Positions 35,433-44,841 are shown, counted from the stretch's first letter. The stretch: DNA of 64,000 nt from Sphingobium abikonense NBRC 16140 (GCF_001598335.1 NZ_BCYT01000012.1:1-64000), one strand, 5' to 3'. Notes: a model not told the origin generated them from the sequence alone. A program made the numbers and translations.

Positions 35433-37103
35433 ATGACGGGCGTGTCCGATCCTGCTTCCGCTTCCCCAGCCTCGCCATTCTCCATTCCGGTCTTCCGGGA
35501 GATCTGGTTTGCCAGCCTTGCGTCCAATTTCGGCGGGTTGATCCAGTCGGTTGGCGCGGCGTGGATGATGACATCCCTGTCCGCGTCGCCCCTGCTGATC
35601 GCGCTCGTGCCCGCCGCGACGACATTGCCGATCATGCTATTGTCGCTCTGGGCGGGAGCGGTTGCCGACAATCTGGAGCGGCGCAAGGTGATGATCGCCT
35701 GCCAGGCGTTCATGTTGCTGGTGTCGGCGCTGCTCGCGGCGACCGCCTGGGCGGGATGGATGACGCCCTGGCTGCTGCTGGGGTTCACCTTTCTTCTGGG
35801 ATGCGCCACTGCGATCAATGGCCCGGCGTGGCAGGCGTCGGTGGGCGACATGGTGCCGCGCGCCGTCCTGCCCAGCGCGGTGGCGATGAACAGCATGGGT
35901 TTCAACCTGGCGCGCAGCGTCGGGCCGGCGCTGGGCGGCGTGATCGTCGCGACGGCGGGGGCGGCGGCCGCATTCGTCACCAATGCGGTCAGCTATCTGG
36001 GCCTGTTGGCGGTGCTGGCGCGCTGGCGGCCTGAACTGCCGCCCAAATTGCTGCCGCGCGAACGGTTGGGCGTCGCCATGCTGGCTGGGCTTGGCTATGT
36101 ATCCATGTCGCCCAAAATCAAGCTGGTGCTGCTGCGCGCGGGCATTTTTGGTCTGGGCGCCGCCGCCGTTTCGGCGCTGATGCCGCTGGTCGCGCGCGAC
36201 TTGTTGGGCGGCGGGGCCTTGACCTTCGGCGTCACCAGCGGTGCCTTCGGAGTTGGCGCGGTGCTGGGCGCGCTGTCCAGCCGCCGCCTGCGCACTCGTT
36301 ATTCGGTCGAGGCCATCGTGCGATCGGCCGCGCTTGCGCTGGCACTCGGAACGGCGATGACGGGGGCGAGCAGTTGGCTCTGGGTGGCCTTGCCCGGCTA
36401 TATGCTGGCGGGCGCGGGCTGGGTGCTGGCGCTGTCGACATTCAACGTGTCGGTGCAGATGTCCGCGCCGCGCTGGGTCGTCGCGCGCGCGGTCGCCCTG
36501 TATCAGATGGTGGCGTTTGGCGGCATGGCGGGCGGCGCCTGGCTGTTTGGCTGGATCGCCGAACATCAGGGCGTGGTCATCAGCCTCTATGTCGCGGCCG
36601 GAGTGCAGTTTCTCGCCGCGATACTGGGCCTGTGGCGTCCGCTGCCCCAGATTGGCGACGACAATCTGGACCCGCGCGGCGACTGGCAGGAGCCGGACAC
36701 GGCCGTCCCGGTCGAACCGCGCAGCGGCCCGATTATCGTCACCATCGAATATCGCATTCCCGCCGGGTCGGTCGTGCCCTTTCTGACGGCGATGAGCGAG
36801 CGCAAGCGCATCCGCAAGCGCGACGGTGCGCATGGCTGGCAGTTGCTCCGCGATCTGGGCGAAAGCGATCTGTGGGTCGAGCGCTATCATGTGTCGACCT
36901 GGCTCGATTATATCCGCCACAATCAGCGCCGCACCGTCGCGGATATTGCCAATAGCGAAGCCATTCAGGCCCTGCACGACCGTCCCGAACCCCCGGTCGT
37001 CCGTCGCCGGCTGGAGCGGCAGACCGGTTCCCTGCCGCTCAGTCGGTCGCCGGATGCACGGGAAATGGGGGAGGGCTGGATCGACCCGACTCGGTCGAGC
37101 TAA
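35433..37103 (+). CDS. MFS transporter of the EntS/MFS_3 type with C-terminal soluble domain
   Basis: About 556 residues. Residues 1-405 form a 12-helix major facilitator (FREIWFASLASNFGGLIQSVG, then WAGAVADNLERRKVMIACQA, the loop 2-3 signature). The charged C-terminal 150 residues (PIIVTIEYRIPAGSVVPFL, GWQLLRDLGESDLWVERYH) resemble the ABM-like soluble domain found behind MFS_3 transporters related to the enterobactin exporter EntS. Substrate unknown; siderophore or small-molecule export is possible. The start is uncertain: the frame is open to 35268, but homology-like sequence begins with SIPVFREIWFA, so the ATG at 35433 is preferred despite a weak ribosome-binding site. It converges with the MobA-like gene 0 bp downstream. 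Confidence 0.85.
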   Translation: MTGVSDPASASPASPFSIPVFREIWFASLASNFGGLIQSVGAAWMMTSLSASPLLIALVPAATTLPIMLLSLWAGAVADNLERRKVMIACQAFMLLVSALLAATAWAGWMTPWLLLGFTFLLGCATAINGPAWQASVGDMVPRAVLPSAVAMNSMGFNLARSVGPALGGVIVATAGAAAAFVTNAVSYLGLLAVLARWRPELPPKLLPRERLGVAMLAGLGYVSMSPKIKLVLLRAGIFGLGAAAVSALMPLVARDLLGGGALTFGVTSGAFGVGAVLGALSSRRLRTRYSVEAIVRSAALALALGTAMTGASSWLWVALPGYMLAGAGWVLALSTFNVSVQMSAPRWVVARAVALYQMVAFGGMAGGAWLFGWIAEHQGVVISLYVAAGVQFLAAILGLWRPLPQIGDDNLDPRGDWQEPDTAVPVEPRSGPIIVTIEYRIPAGSVVPFLTAMSERKRIRKRDGAHGWQLLRDLGESDLWVERYHVSTWLDYIRHNQRRTVADIANSEAIQALHDRPEPPVVRRRLERQTGSLPLSRSPDAREMGEGWIDPTRSS

Positions 37104-37688
37104 TCAACTTGCCGTGGCGAGATCGTCGGGCGTGTCGATGTCGCGCAGGATACCGGCTGGCGCTTCGATCTGCAATCCGTGGCTCAGCAGTGCGCGTGCC
37201 CCCTGATCGCCCCGCAGCGCGAGCAATTCGGGGAAATGCTTGCGGCCGATAAAGGCCGGCGGTGACGACGAAAAGCCGTCCGTCGATGCGACCACGGATC
37301 GTATGTCCTCTGCCGCCAGGCAGATGTGATTATAGTGCGTCTGCGGCACGTCGGGCATGTCTGCGAGGCAGATGAGGATGCCGCGCACGTCCCGGTTGGG
37401 CATGACATGCCGCACCGCGCGCACGATGCTGCCCGACATACCGTCCTGCGGCCGGTCATTGACGATGATGCTGTAGCCGCGCCGGTCGAGCTTGCGATGG
37501 ATGACCGGGGCTTCGTCGATCGGGCGTGTCACGGCGACGAGTTCGGCAAAGGCCATAGAGGCGATGGTTTCCAGCACATGAGCCGCAATCGGCTTGCCGC
37601 GCAGGGTGGCCATCAGCTTGTCTTCCTCGCCAAAGCGGGAGGATGTGCCAGCGGCAAGCAGCACGGCGGCAATATGTTCAGTGCGCAT
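37104..37688 (-). CDS. MobA/MocA-like nucleotidyltransferase
   Basis: A protein of 194 residues with the NTP-transferase fold. The nucleotide-binding motif is AAVLLAAGTSSRFGEEDKLMATLRG, and DMPDVPQTHY supplies the metal-binding acidic pair. The C-terminus has RDIDTPDDL, typical of MocA (CTP:molybdopterin cytidylyltransferase) and related proteins that accompany molybdenum hydroxylases or XdhC. No molybdenum enzyme genes are in the window, so whether it makes a molybdopterin dinucleotide or another nucleotide sugar is open. It is convergent with the MFS gene, their stops being adjacent, and divergent from folE. Confidence 0.85.
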   Translation of the reverse strand: MRTEHIAAVLLAAGTSSRFGEEDKLMATLRGKPIAAHVLETIASMAFAELVAVTRPIDEAPVIHRKLDRRGYSIIVNDRPQDGMSGSIVRAVRHVMPNRDVRGILICLADMPDVPQTHYNHICLAAEDIRSVVASTDGFSSSPPAFIGRKHFPELLALRGDQGARALLSHGLQIEAPAGILRDIDTPDDLATAS

Positions 37689-37841
37689 AGGGCGAGGCGA
37701 ATGTCATGTTTATGAGGCGATCCCGTTTGCATCGCGATGTGCCACCGGGACGATGCCAAGTCCAGTATGTGGAAAGGACTGGTCAGGCTGGACCCCAATT
37801 GCCATATGCGGGGCCGATAAGCAAAGGAGCGGCAAAAGCCC

Positions 37842-38447
37842 ATGGCATGTGACATTGATGCGGAAACCGTTGGCGCAGGCAAGGAACCCGTGCCCGCGGA
37901 GGTCAGCGAGGCCATTCGCACGCTGATCCGCTGGGCCGGCGACGCGCCCGAGCGCGAGGGCCTTATGGAAACGCCCGAGCGCGTGGCGCGGGCCTGGCGC
38001 GAATATTGCCGCGGCTATGGGGATGATCCGGCCTATCATCTTTCGCGCATCTTCCACGAAGTGGGCGGTTATGACGACATCGTCCTGCTGAAGGACATCC
38101 CGTTCCAGTCGCATTGCGAACATCATATGGCGCCGATCGTGGGCAAGGCGCATATCGCCTATCTGCCCGGCGACTATGTCGTTGGCATTTCCAAGCTGGC
38201 GCGCGTGCTCCACGCCTATGCCAATCGGTTGCAGGTGCAGGAAAGGCTGACGTCCGAAGTCGCCAATTGCATCCAGGAGCATCTGAAGCCCCAGGGGGTC
38301 GCCGTTGTCATCGAAGCGACCCATGGCTGCATGACCGGGCGGGGCGTGCGCACGCCCAATGTCGTCATGAAGACCAGCCGCATGCTGGGCGTCTTTCGAG
38401 ATGACGAAAAATCGCGCGAGGAAGTGTTGAAGCTTATCGGCGCATGA
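37842..38447 (+). CDS. folE: GTP cyclohydrolase I
   Basis: A protein of 201 residues. It opens the GTP ring to dihydroneopterin triphosphate, the first step of folate and pterin synthesis. The zinc ligands Cys92 and His95 are in FQSHCEHHMAPI, and Cys163 in EATHGCMTGRGVRTPN; all are present, so this is the classical zinc-dependent type. AAAGGAG lies about twelve bases before the ATG. The stop overlaps the start of the following SDR gene by four bases (ATGA), indicating coupled translation and a shared pterin role. Confidence 0.96.
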   Translation: MACDIDAETVGAGKEPVPAEVSEAIRTLIRWAGDAPEREGLMETPERVARAWREYCRGYGDDPAYHLSRIFHEVGGYDDIVLLKDIPFQSHCEHHMAPIVGKAHIAYLPGDYVVGISKLARVLHAYANRLQVQERLTSEVANCIQEHLKPQGVAVVIEATHGCMTGRGVRTPNVVMKTSRMLGVFRDDEKSREEVLKLIGA

Positions 38448-39283
38448 TCGAACCGGAGGAAACGGGGTATCGCCCGCTGGGGCGCGCACGGGCCGATGCG
38501 GAGCCGGTGGGCAAGCCGCTGGCGGCCAAGCGGCTGGCGCTGGTGACGGGCGGGCACCGGCGGCTGGGCGGGATCATTACCGCCGCTCTGGCGCGGGCCG
38601 GCCATTCGCTGGCGATCCATGGCAGCCATGACACGCGGCTCGATTCCCACCTGGCGCTGGCGCTGGAGGAGGAGGGGACGGAATGGGACGGCTTCGTCGT
38701 CGACTTCGCCGACCCCGAAGGCGCGGAGGAACTGGTGGCGAAGGTCGCCGAGCGTTTCGGACGGCCGCCCGACATATTGGTCAACAGCGCGGCGATGTTC
38801 GGTCAGGATCGGCTGGAATCCGTCACCGCCGATGACCTGATGCGCCATTATGCCGTCAATTGTGCGGCGCCGGTCATGCTGACCAAGGCGTTTGCGACCG
38901 TGCCTGCCGGCGCAGTCGACCGGTGTATTATCAATATTCTGGACCAGCGGATCGACCATCCCCATGGCGACCAGCTGGCCTATACGCTTTCGAAGCTGGC
39001 GCTGGCCGGGTTGACGCGGACCAGCGCGGCAAGCCTGGCGCCCAGAGTGCGGGTCAATGCGGTCGCGCCGGGCCTGACCATCGCGACGCCCGATTATGAC
39101 GCGGCGCAGATGGAGCGGCTGGGCGAGATGATGCCGCTCGCCCGCCTGCCGCAGGCCGACGAGATCGCGCAGGCGGTTCTCTATCTGACGGAAGCAAGCG
39201 CCGTCACCGGTCAGACGCTCTACGTCGATGGCGGCGCGCACCTCAAAAGCTATGAGCGCGATTTCATGCATCTGTGCCGGTGA
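38444..39283 (+). CDS. Short-chain dehydrogenase/reductase, possible FolM/pteridine-reductase-like enzyme
   Basis: A protein of 279 residues. The cofactor loop is LVTGGHRRLGG, with an Arg after the turn as in pteridine reductases (PTR1/FolM type TGxxxRxG). Further motifs are LVNSAAMFG, the catalytic YTLSK and a C-terminal GQTLYVDGGAH. An extra 25-residue N-terminal segment precedes the Rossmann fold. Its start overlaps folE by four bases, so a dihydropterin or dihydrofolate reductase role is a reasonable inference. The canonical Ser of the SDR triad is replaced by an NILDQRI segment, which is unusual for general SDRs but seen in pteridine reductases, which use Asp there. Substrate unproven. 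Confidence 0.8.
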   Translation: MIEPEETGYRPLGRARADAEPVGKPLAAKRLALVTGGHRRLGGIITAALARAGHSLAIHGSHDTRLDSHLALALEEEGTEWDGFVVDFADPEGAEELVAKVAERFGRPPDILVNSAAMFGQDRLESVTADDLMRHYAVNCAAPVMLTKAFATVPAGAVDRCIINILDQRIDHPHGDQLAYTLSKLALAGLTRTSAASLAPRVRVNAVAPGLTIATPDYDAAQMERLGEMMPLARLPQADEIAQAVLYLTEASAVTGQTLYVDGGAHLKSYERDFMHLCR

Positions 39284-39370
39284 CATTGGCACAAATGCGA
39301 GGGGGTGAAGGCTGGCGATCCGCGACGCACCGCCATAAAGCGGTCCTGAACATAGATAAGGGAGATGGCG

Positions 39371-40150
39371 ATGACCTATGAAACGATCCTGGTGGAACAA
39401 CGCGACGCGGTGACGCTGATCACGCTCAACCGGCCGCAGGCGCTCAATGCGCTCAACAGCCAGGTGCTGGCTGACCTGACTGCGGCGTTCGCGGCCTATG
39501 ATGCGGACGCGACGCAGCGCTGCGCCGTGCTGACCGGCAGCGGGGAAAAGGCCTTCGCCGCGGGCGCCGACATCAAGGAAATGGTCGACAAACCGGCGGC
39601 CGACTTTTTCCTGGAGGATTTCTTTTCCGGCTGGCAGACCGGCGTCGTTGCCACGCGCAAGCCCTGGATCGCGGCGGTCAATGGCTTCGCCCTAGGCGGC
39701 GGGTGCGAACTGGCGATGATGGCGGACTATATCATCGCGGCCGACACGGCGAAATTCGGCCAGCCTGAAATCAAGCTGGGCGTGGCGCCTGGCATGGGCG
39801 GATCGCAGCGGCTGACCCGCGCGGTGGGCAAGGCGAAAGCGATGGACATGTGCCTTACTGGCCGGATGATGGGTGCGGAAGAGGCCGAGCGTGCGGGTCT
39901 GGTGAGCCGCATCGTGCCGGCGGCGCAGTTGCTGGATGAAGCGCTCAAGGACGCGGCCCTGATTGCATCCATGCCGCCAATGGCGACGATGGTGAACAAG
40001 GAGATGGTCAACATCGCCTTCGAAACCGGGCTGGCGCAGGGGCTGCTGACCGAACGGCGGCTGTTCCAGATTCTGACCGCGACCGAGGACAAGAAGGAAG
40101 GCATGACCGCTTTTGTCGAAAAGCGCGCGGGCGTCTGGAAGGGACGCTGA
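39371..40150 (+). CDS. Enoyl-CoA hydratase (crotonase family)
   Basis: A protein of 259 residues, close to short-chain enoyl-CoA hydratase of mitochondria (ECHS1) and its bacterial relatives. The oxyanion-hole motifs are [11 protein letters not shown] and [16 protein letters not shown]. The two catalytic glutamates are expected in [16 protein letters not shown]. The helical C-terminus contains [22 protein letters not shown] touches an ATG at 39365 but is correctly spaced from the ATG at 39371, so the latter is chosen. It stands alone between the SDR and the TonB receptor and could serve fatty-acid, valine or isoleucine breakdown. Confidence 0.92.
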   Translation: MTYETILVEQRDAVTLITLNRPQALNALNSQVLADLTAAFAAYDADATQRCAVLTGSGEKAFAAGADIKEMVDKPAADFFLEDFFSGWQTGVVATRKPWIAAVNGFALGGGCELAMMADYIIAADTAKFGQPEIKLGVAPGMGGSQRLTRAVGKAKAMDMCLTGRMMGAEEAERAGLVSRIVPAAQLLDEALKDAALIASMPPMATMVNKEMVNIAFETGLAQGLLTERRLFQILTATEDKKEGMTAFVEKRAGVWKGR

Positions 40151-40343
40151 GACGATTTTGTTGCCATGATGCAACAGCGGACACATTTATGACGGACAGA
40201 TAGCGGCTCGGCGCGCCAACCTCGTTTCAACAGGCAACTGAAGCGACTGGTGGGCGCGTCCAAGACCCGGCCAGCGACCATGGGAGAGGGGGGGCGGATC
40301 GTCGCGCCACCTGATCGGCTCGCACTAGCCAGGGAGCCTTTTC

Positions 40344-42716
40344 ATGTCCGTCCGTTTGTCCCTTCGTCGTTCCGCGCGCGCTGCTTTGTTGCTGGCGAGC
40401 GCCACCGGTGCCTTGAGCGCAGCGCATGCGCAGGAGCCGGCCCCGGCCGACGAAGACCTGATCACCGTGACGGGCCGGCGCGTGTCGCAATCGTCGGAAG
40501 CGATCGGCGAGGACAAGATCAGCAACGTCGTCGCGGTCACGCGAGAGGCGCTGCTGTCCGCGCCGTCTGGCATTTCGGGCCTCAAGATGCTGGAGCAGCT
40601 GCCTGGCTTCAACGTCCAGACCGATGGCGCGCTGGGGTTGTATGAGTTCGGCAACAGCGTCCAGACCCGCGCCTTCAACCTCGACCAGATCGGCTTCGTG
40701 GTCGATGGCATCCCGACCGGTCGTAGCGACGCCTTTGGCGGCAGTCCGGTGTTCCGCTATGTCGACAATGAAAATCTGGGCGTCGTGGAAGCAGCGGTGG
40801 GCGCTGGCGACGTGTCCTTGCCCAGCTATTCGACGCTGGGGCCGGTGGTGCAGTATAACAGCATCGCGCCGCAGGAGGATATGGGCCTGTTCGTGTCGCA
40901 GAGCTTTGGCGACTTCAACATGAAGCGCACCTTCATTCGCGCCAGCACCGGACGCGTCGGACCGCTCAAGGCCTATATCAGCCGCACCAAGCTGGACACC
41001 GACCTGTGGCGTGGGCCGGGTTCGGTCGATCGCGAACATTGGGAAGGGCAGATCCATGCCGACCTGGGCGGCGACAGCTGGGCGCGGTTCAAATTCGTGT
41101 CGAACGACTTTTTCGACTATGATTCACCAACGCTCAGCCGCGCTCAATATAATTGCACGGTCACGAGCCTGACGGGCGCGTGCGGGCGCGACTATGCCTA
41201 TATCGAAAATGTGCCGAACACGACGCCGGGCTTCGAACCGACCGTTCCGGGCGTCTATTATTCCAACAGCAATTATGCGCAGGTCTACAACCTCGCCATC
41301 AATGTGCGGAAGGACAAGCTGTATGGCGCAACCTTCCATGCCGGCATCGCCGATGGCGTCTGGGCCGAATCAACCCTCTATTGGGAGGATAAGAGCGGCT
41401 ATGGCGTGTCGCCCGACACCTATGCCAATTCGCTGGCCCGCTATACCGCGCAAGCCGCTGTCGGATTGCCCGTCACCGCGCCGAAGGGCGTGGAATTTGG
41501 CCGGTCGGGCGTGGGCGGCGACCGTTATGGCATCACGACAAAGCTGCACTGGGAGATGGGCGTCAATACGGTCGAAACCGGCATGTGGGCGGAAGTCGAC
41601 AAATATCATCGCACGCAGGCGCGCTATAACACCGTCGATGGCGCTCCCGATGGCGCGCCGCTGCTCGACGAGCTTGTCTATCTGCGGCGCGATTATCGCT
41701 CGAAGCGCGATACGCTCCAGATATTCCTGAAGGACACGCTCAAGCTTGCCGACGAGCAACTGGTGCTGGACCTTGGCTTCAAGGGCCTGATGATGGATTA
41801 TCGCTATGATGGCTATCGCGACTTTGCCGACTATTATCTGACGGTGGGCGGCGTTGCGGTGCCGGGCTATGGCCGCAGCGTCAATCGCGCCCAATATCGC
41901 GACATGTTCCTGCCGATGGCGGGCCTGCTCTACAAGATTGACGGCCGCACCCAGGTCTTTGCCTCCTATGCCGAGAATATGGCGCTGCCCAAGGGGATGG
42001 ACGACATTTATTCCGCCATCCGCGCCGGCGGCGCGCTGGTGCCGCAGCCGGCGCCGGAGCGTTCGACCAATATGGAGGTGGGCATCCGCACAAACCAGGG
42101 CCAGCTTTATGCTTCGCTCGCCGGCTATTACACGAAGTTCAAGAACCGCATCCAGTCGATCACGACGATCCTGCCGGGCAGCGGCGGCGCGGCGACCGAG
42201 ACATTTTACCAGAATGTCGGCCGGGTGCGCGCCTATGGCGTCGAATTCAGCGGCACCTACAAGCCCGCCTTCCTCAATGGGCTGGCCTATGGCAACCTCA
42301 ACGTCACCTATAACAACGCCAAGTTCAAGGATGACATCCCCGCCGCCACGCCGATCGAGATTGCGGGCAAATATATCCCCGACAGCGCGAAATGGATCGT
42401 CGGCGGCGGCGTGACGATCGAGCCGGCCAGCTGGCTGGTGGCCAATATCTCGGGCAAATATACCTCGAAGCGCTGGTCGACCTTTACCAACACGCCAGGG
42501 TCCAGCGTGCCGGGCTTTACCGTGTTCAGCGCCTATATCGACATTGGCGACGGCTGGACCTTTGGCCCGATCAAGAGCGTGAAGGCGCGGTTCAACATCG
42601 ACAATCTGTTCGACAAGGATACGCTGTCCTACATTTCCTCGTCCGTGACCGGCGACGGTTTCTTCCGCCCGCTCAGCCCGCGCACCTTCCAGTTCACGCT
42701 GACGGGGGAAATCTGA
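40344..42716 (+). CDS. TonB-dependent receptor (no STN domain)
   Basis: A protein of 790 residues. It has a signal peptide (about 1-29, ending SAAHA), a TonB-box-like DLITVTGRR, and a plug from about residue 60 to 180 (LKMLEQLPGFNVQTDG, TRAFNLDQIGFVVDGIP). The long barrel contains NIDNLFDKDT and ends in the motif FQFTLTGEI. The receptor-with-dipeptidase context suggests a peptide-like ligand. AGGGAG lies eight bases before the start. Its stop and the dipeptidase start overlap as TGATG. There is no STN domain, so it does not signal through a FecR partner. Ligand not determinable from sequence. Confidence 0.9.
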   Translation: MSVRLSLRRSARAALLLASATGALSAAHAQEPAPADEDLITVTGRRVSQSSEAIGEDKISNVVAVTREALLSAPSGISGLKMLEQLPGFNVQTDGALGLYEFGNSVQTRAFNLDQIGFVVDGIPTGRSDAFGGSPVFRYVDNENLGVVEAAVGAGDVSLPSYSTLGPVVQYNSIAPQEDMGLFVSQSFGDFNMKRTFIRASTGRVGPLKAYISRTKLDTDLWRGPGSVDREHWEGQIHADLGGDSWARFKFVSNDFFDYDSPTLSRAQYNCTVTSLTGACGRDYAYIENVPNTTPGFEPTVPGVYYSNSNYAQVYNLAINVRKDKLYGATFHAGIADGVWAESTLYWEDKSGYGVSPDTYANSLARYTAQAAVGLPVTAPKGVEFGRSGVGGDRYGITTKLHWEMGVNTVETGMWAEVDKYHRTQARYNTVDGAPDGAPLLDELVYLRRDYRSKRDTLQIFLKDTLKLADEQLVLDLGFKGLMMDYRYDGYRDFADYYLTVGGVAVPGYGRSVNRAQYRDMFLPMAGLLYKIDGRTQVFASYAENMALPKGMDDIYSAIRAGGALVPQPAPERSTNMEVGIRTNQGQLYASLAGYYTKFKNRIQSITTILPGSGGAATETFYQNVGRVRAYGVEFSGTYKPAFLNGLAYGNLNVTYNNAKFKDDIPAATPIEIAGKYIPDSAKWIVGGGVTIEPASWLVANISGKYTSKRWSTFTNTPGSSVPGFTVFSAYIDIGDGWTFGPIKSVKARFNIDNLFDKDTLSYISSSVTGDGFFRPLSPRTFQFTLTGEI

Positions 42717-43942
42717 TGCGGATGATGAGGATGGGGGCGGCGCTGATGGCGCTGCTCCCGACGGCCGCGATGGCGCAGGGACCGGTGGTGTCGAAGCAGA
42801 CCTACCAATTGCATCAGAAGTTGCTGACGCTCGACAGTCATCTCGACACGCCGGCCTCGCTCGACCTGCCCGGCTGGTCGATCGACGAAGAACATGACGT
42901 GCTGCATGATTTCACGCAGGTCGACCTGCCGCGCATGAAGAAGGGCGGGCTGGATGGCGGCTTCTGGGCGATCTACACGCCGCAGGGTCCGGTGACGATC
43001 GAAGGGTTCCGCAAGGCGCGCGACTTTGCGATCCTGCGCGGCCTGTCGATCCGCAATATGGTGGCGGCCGATCCCGCCAATTTCGCGCTCGCGACAGAGG
43101 TGAAGGATGCCGCGCCCATTGCCGCCAAGGGCAAACGGATCGTCTATATGTCGATCGAAAACGCCTATCCGCTGGGCGAGGATGTGTCGTTGCTCGACAC
43201 ATTCTACGCCATGGGCGTCCGCGTGGTGGGGTTTGCCCATTTTGCGCATAACCAGTTCGCCGACAGTTCGACCGACCCGTCCGGCAAGCCGCGCTTTGGC
43301 GGGCTGTCGCCGCTGGGCAAGGAACTGCTCAAGGAAATGAACCGCATCGGCGTCGTGCCCGATGCCTCGCACAGCAGCGACCAGGTGCTGGACGATCTGC
43401 TGACGCTCTCGACGACCCCGGTGCTGCTCACCCATTCGGGCTGCAAGGCGGTCTATGACCATCCGCGCAATATTGACGACACGCATTTGAAGGCGCTGGC
43501 GGCCAAGGGCGGGGTCATCCAGATGAACGCCTATGGCGCCTATCTGCGCGCGTCCAAGCCGAACCCTCAGCGGCAGGAGGCGTTAAAGGCGCTCTATGGC
43601 CAGATGCGCGAAGGCGCGAAACTGTCAGCGGAAAAGCGCGCCGAACTGCTGGCGAAGCGCCAGGAGATCGACCGCCTCTACCCCGATACCGACCGGCCGA
43701 GCTTTGACGGTTTCATGAAGCATATGCTCCATGCGCTGGAGGTCGTCGGCCCGGATCATGTCGGGATCGGCGCGGACTGGGATGGCGGCGGCGGCGTCGT
43801 CGGCATGGAGGATGTGGTCGACCTGCCCAAGATCACCGCCGCCCTGATCAAGGCCGGTTACAGCGAGGCGGACGTCCAGAAAATCTGGTCAGGCAATGTC
43901 CTGCGCGTGCTGGCGGCGGCGGAGGCGGGGAAAGCCCAATAG
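42716..43942 (+). CDS. Membrane/renal-type dipeptidase (peptidase family M19), secreted
   Basis: A protein of 408 residues. A signal peptide (MMRMGAALMALLPTAAMAQG) points to the periplasm. Family M19 zinc ligands are visible: HLD in TLDSHLDTPASL, Glu in MSIENAYPLGED, His in VPDASHSSDQVLD and His in LLTHSGCKAVYDHPRN; GADWDGGGGV marks the C-terminal Asp loop. These enzymes cleave dipeptides, including D-configured and cyclic dipeptide substrates. The ATG overlaps the receptor stop (TGATG), so the pair is coupled. This suggests a unit that imports a peptide-like compound and hydrolyses it in the periplasm. Confidence 0.92.
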   Translation: MRMMRMGAALMALLPTAAMAQGPVVSKQTYQLHQKLLTLDSHLDTPASLDLPGWSIDEEHDVLHDFTQVDLPRMKKGGLDGGFWAIYTPQGPVTIEGFRKARDFAILRGLSIRNMVAADPANFALATEVKDAAPIAAKGKRIVYMSIENAYPLGEDVSLLDTFYAMGVRVVGFAHFAHNQFADSSTDPSGKPRFGGLSPLGKELLKEMNRIGVVPDASHSSDQVLDDLLTLSTTPVLLTHSGCKAVYDHPRNIDDTHLKALAAKGGVIQMNAYGAYLRASKPNPQRQEALKALYGQMREGAKLSAEKRAELLAKRQEIDRLYPDTDRPSFDGFMKHMLHALEVVGPDHVGIGADWDGGGGVVGMEDVVDLPKITAALIKAGYSEADVQKIWSGNVLRVLAAAEAGKAQ

Positions 43943-43961
43943 GCGCGCGTTCGCGTCTATT
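43938..43961. terminator. Intergenic hairpin carrying both stop codons of convergent genes
   Basis: AATAGGCGCG-cgtt-CGCGTCTATT is a 10-bp stem with one wobble pair. The dipeptidase TAG lies in one arm and the mmsB TAG (read as CTA) in the other. It lacks a clear U-run, so termination efficiency is uncertain. Confidence 0.5.
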
Positions 43962-44841
43962 TCCCCTCCAGCATCTCGATCATCAGGGAGAAGTCGCGCG
44001 CGGCCTCTCCCTGGTTGGCGAGCATCTGGTAGAGCGCCTCGGCCGCGTTGCCCATCGGCACCGACGCGCCGACGGATGCGGCCGCCGCGCCCGCCAGTTT
44101 GAGGTCTTTCAGCATCAAGCCCACGGCAAAGCCGCCCTGATAGCCATTGTCGGCGGGCGTTTGCGGACCAACGCCTGGCACGGGGCAATAGCTGGTCATC
44201 GACCAGCTCTGGCCCGACGACACGCTGCTGATATCGTAGAAGGTCTGCGGGTCGAGCCCCAGCTTCTTTGCCATGGCAAAGGTTTCGCACGTCGCCACCA
44301 TGGTCGCGCCCAGCAGCATGTTGTTGCAGATTTTGGCCGCCTGCCCATTGCCTGCGCCGCCCGCGTGGATCACTGCCTTGCCCATGGCGGACAGGATCGG
44401 CCTGGCGCTGTCGAAGGCCGTATCGGTGCCGCCCACCATGAAGGTGAGTGTGCCGCCATTGGCCGCGGCAATGCCCCCCGATACCGGCGCGTCCACCATG
44501 GCGAACCCGGCGGCGAGAGCCGCTTCGCTGACGCGCCGCGCGGTGGCGACGTCGATGGTGGAGCAGTCGAGGAACAGCGCGCCGGGCCTGGCCGCACCGA
44601 ATATCTCGCCGGTATAGACCGCCTCGACATGGGTTCCGGCCGGCAGCATGGTGACGACGGCGTCGGCCCCCGTCGCCGCGTCGGCGGCACTGGCCGCGCG
44701 CACCGCGCCATGGCTCTCGGCCCTCGCCAGCGCCTCTTCCGACAGGTCGAAGGCGCGCACGGCATAGCCGTTCTTGAGCAGGTTGGCGGCCATGCCGCCA
44801 CCCATATTGCCAAGGCCGATGAAGGCGATCGTCTGGGTCAT
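43957..44841 (-). CDS. mmsB: 3-hydroxyisobutyrate dehydrogenase
   Basis: A protein of 294 residues. It oxidises 3-hydroxyisobutyrate to methylmalonate semialdehyde in valine degradation. The NAD loop is FIGLGNMGGGMAANLLKNG, the family motif is DAPVSGGIAAANGGTLTFMVGG, and the catalytic Lys is in GNGQAAKICNN. It is third in a minus-strand operon behind an acyl-CoA dehydrogenase and 3-hydroxyisobutyryl-CoA hydrolase, exactly the preceding valine steps. The frame is open far upstream, but the ATG at 44841 precedes the conserved start. The next enzyme, methylmalonate-semialdehyde dehydrogenase (MmsA), is not in the window. Confidence 0.94.
   Translation of the reverse strand: MTQTIAFIGLGNMGGGMAANLLKNGYAVRAFDLSEEALARAESHGAVRAASAADAATGADAVVTMLPAGTHVEAVYTGEIFGAARPGALFLDCSTIDVATARRVSEAALAAGFAMVDAPVSGGIAAANGGTLTFMVGGTDTAFDSARPILSAMGKAVIHAGGAGNGQAAKICNNMLLGATMVATCETFAMAKKLGLDPQTFYDISSVSSGQSWSMTSYCPVPGVGPQTPADNGYQGGFAVGLMLKDLKLAGAAAASVGASVPMGNAAEALYQMLANQGEAARDFSLMIEMLEGK

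Noticed and set aside
42392..42715. N-terminal extension of the dipeptidase frame within the TonB receptor gene
   Set aside because: The extension lies in another frame of the receptor gene and is Arg/Gln-rich. A proper signal peptide starts at 42716, overlapping the receptor stop.
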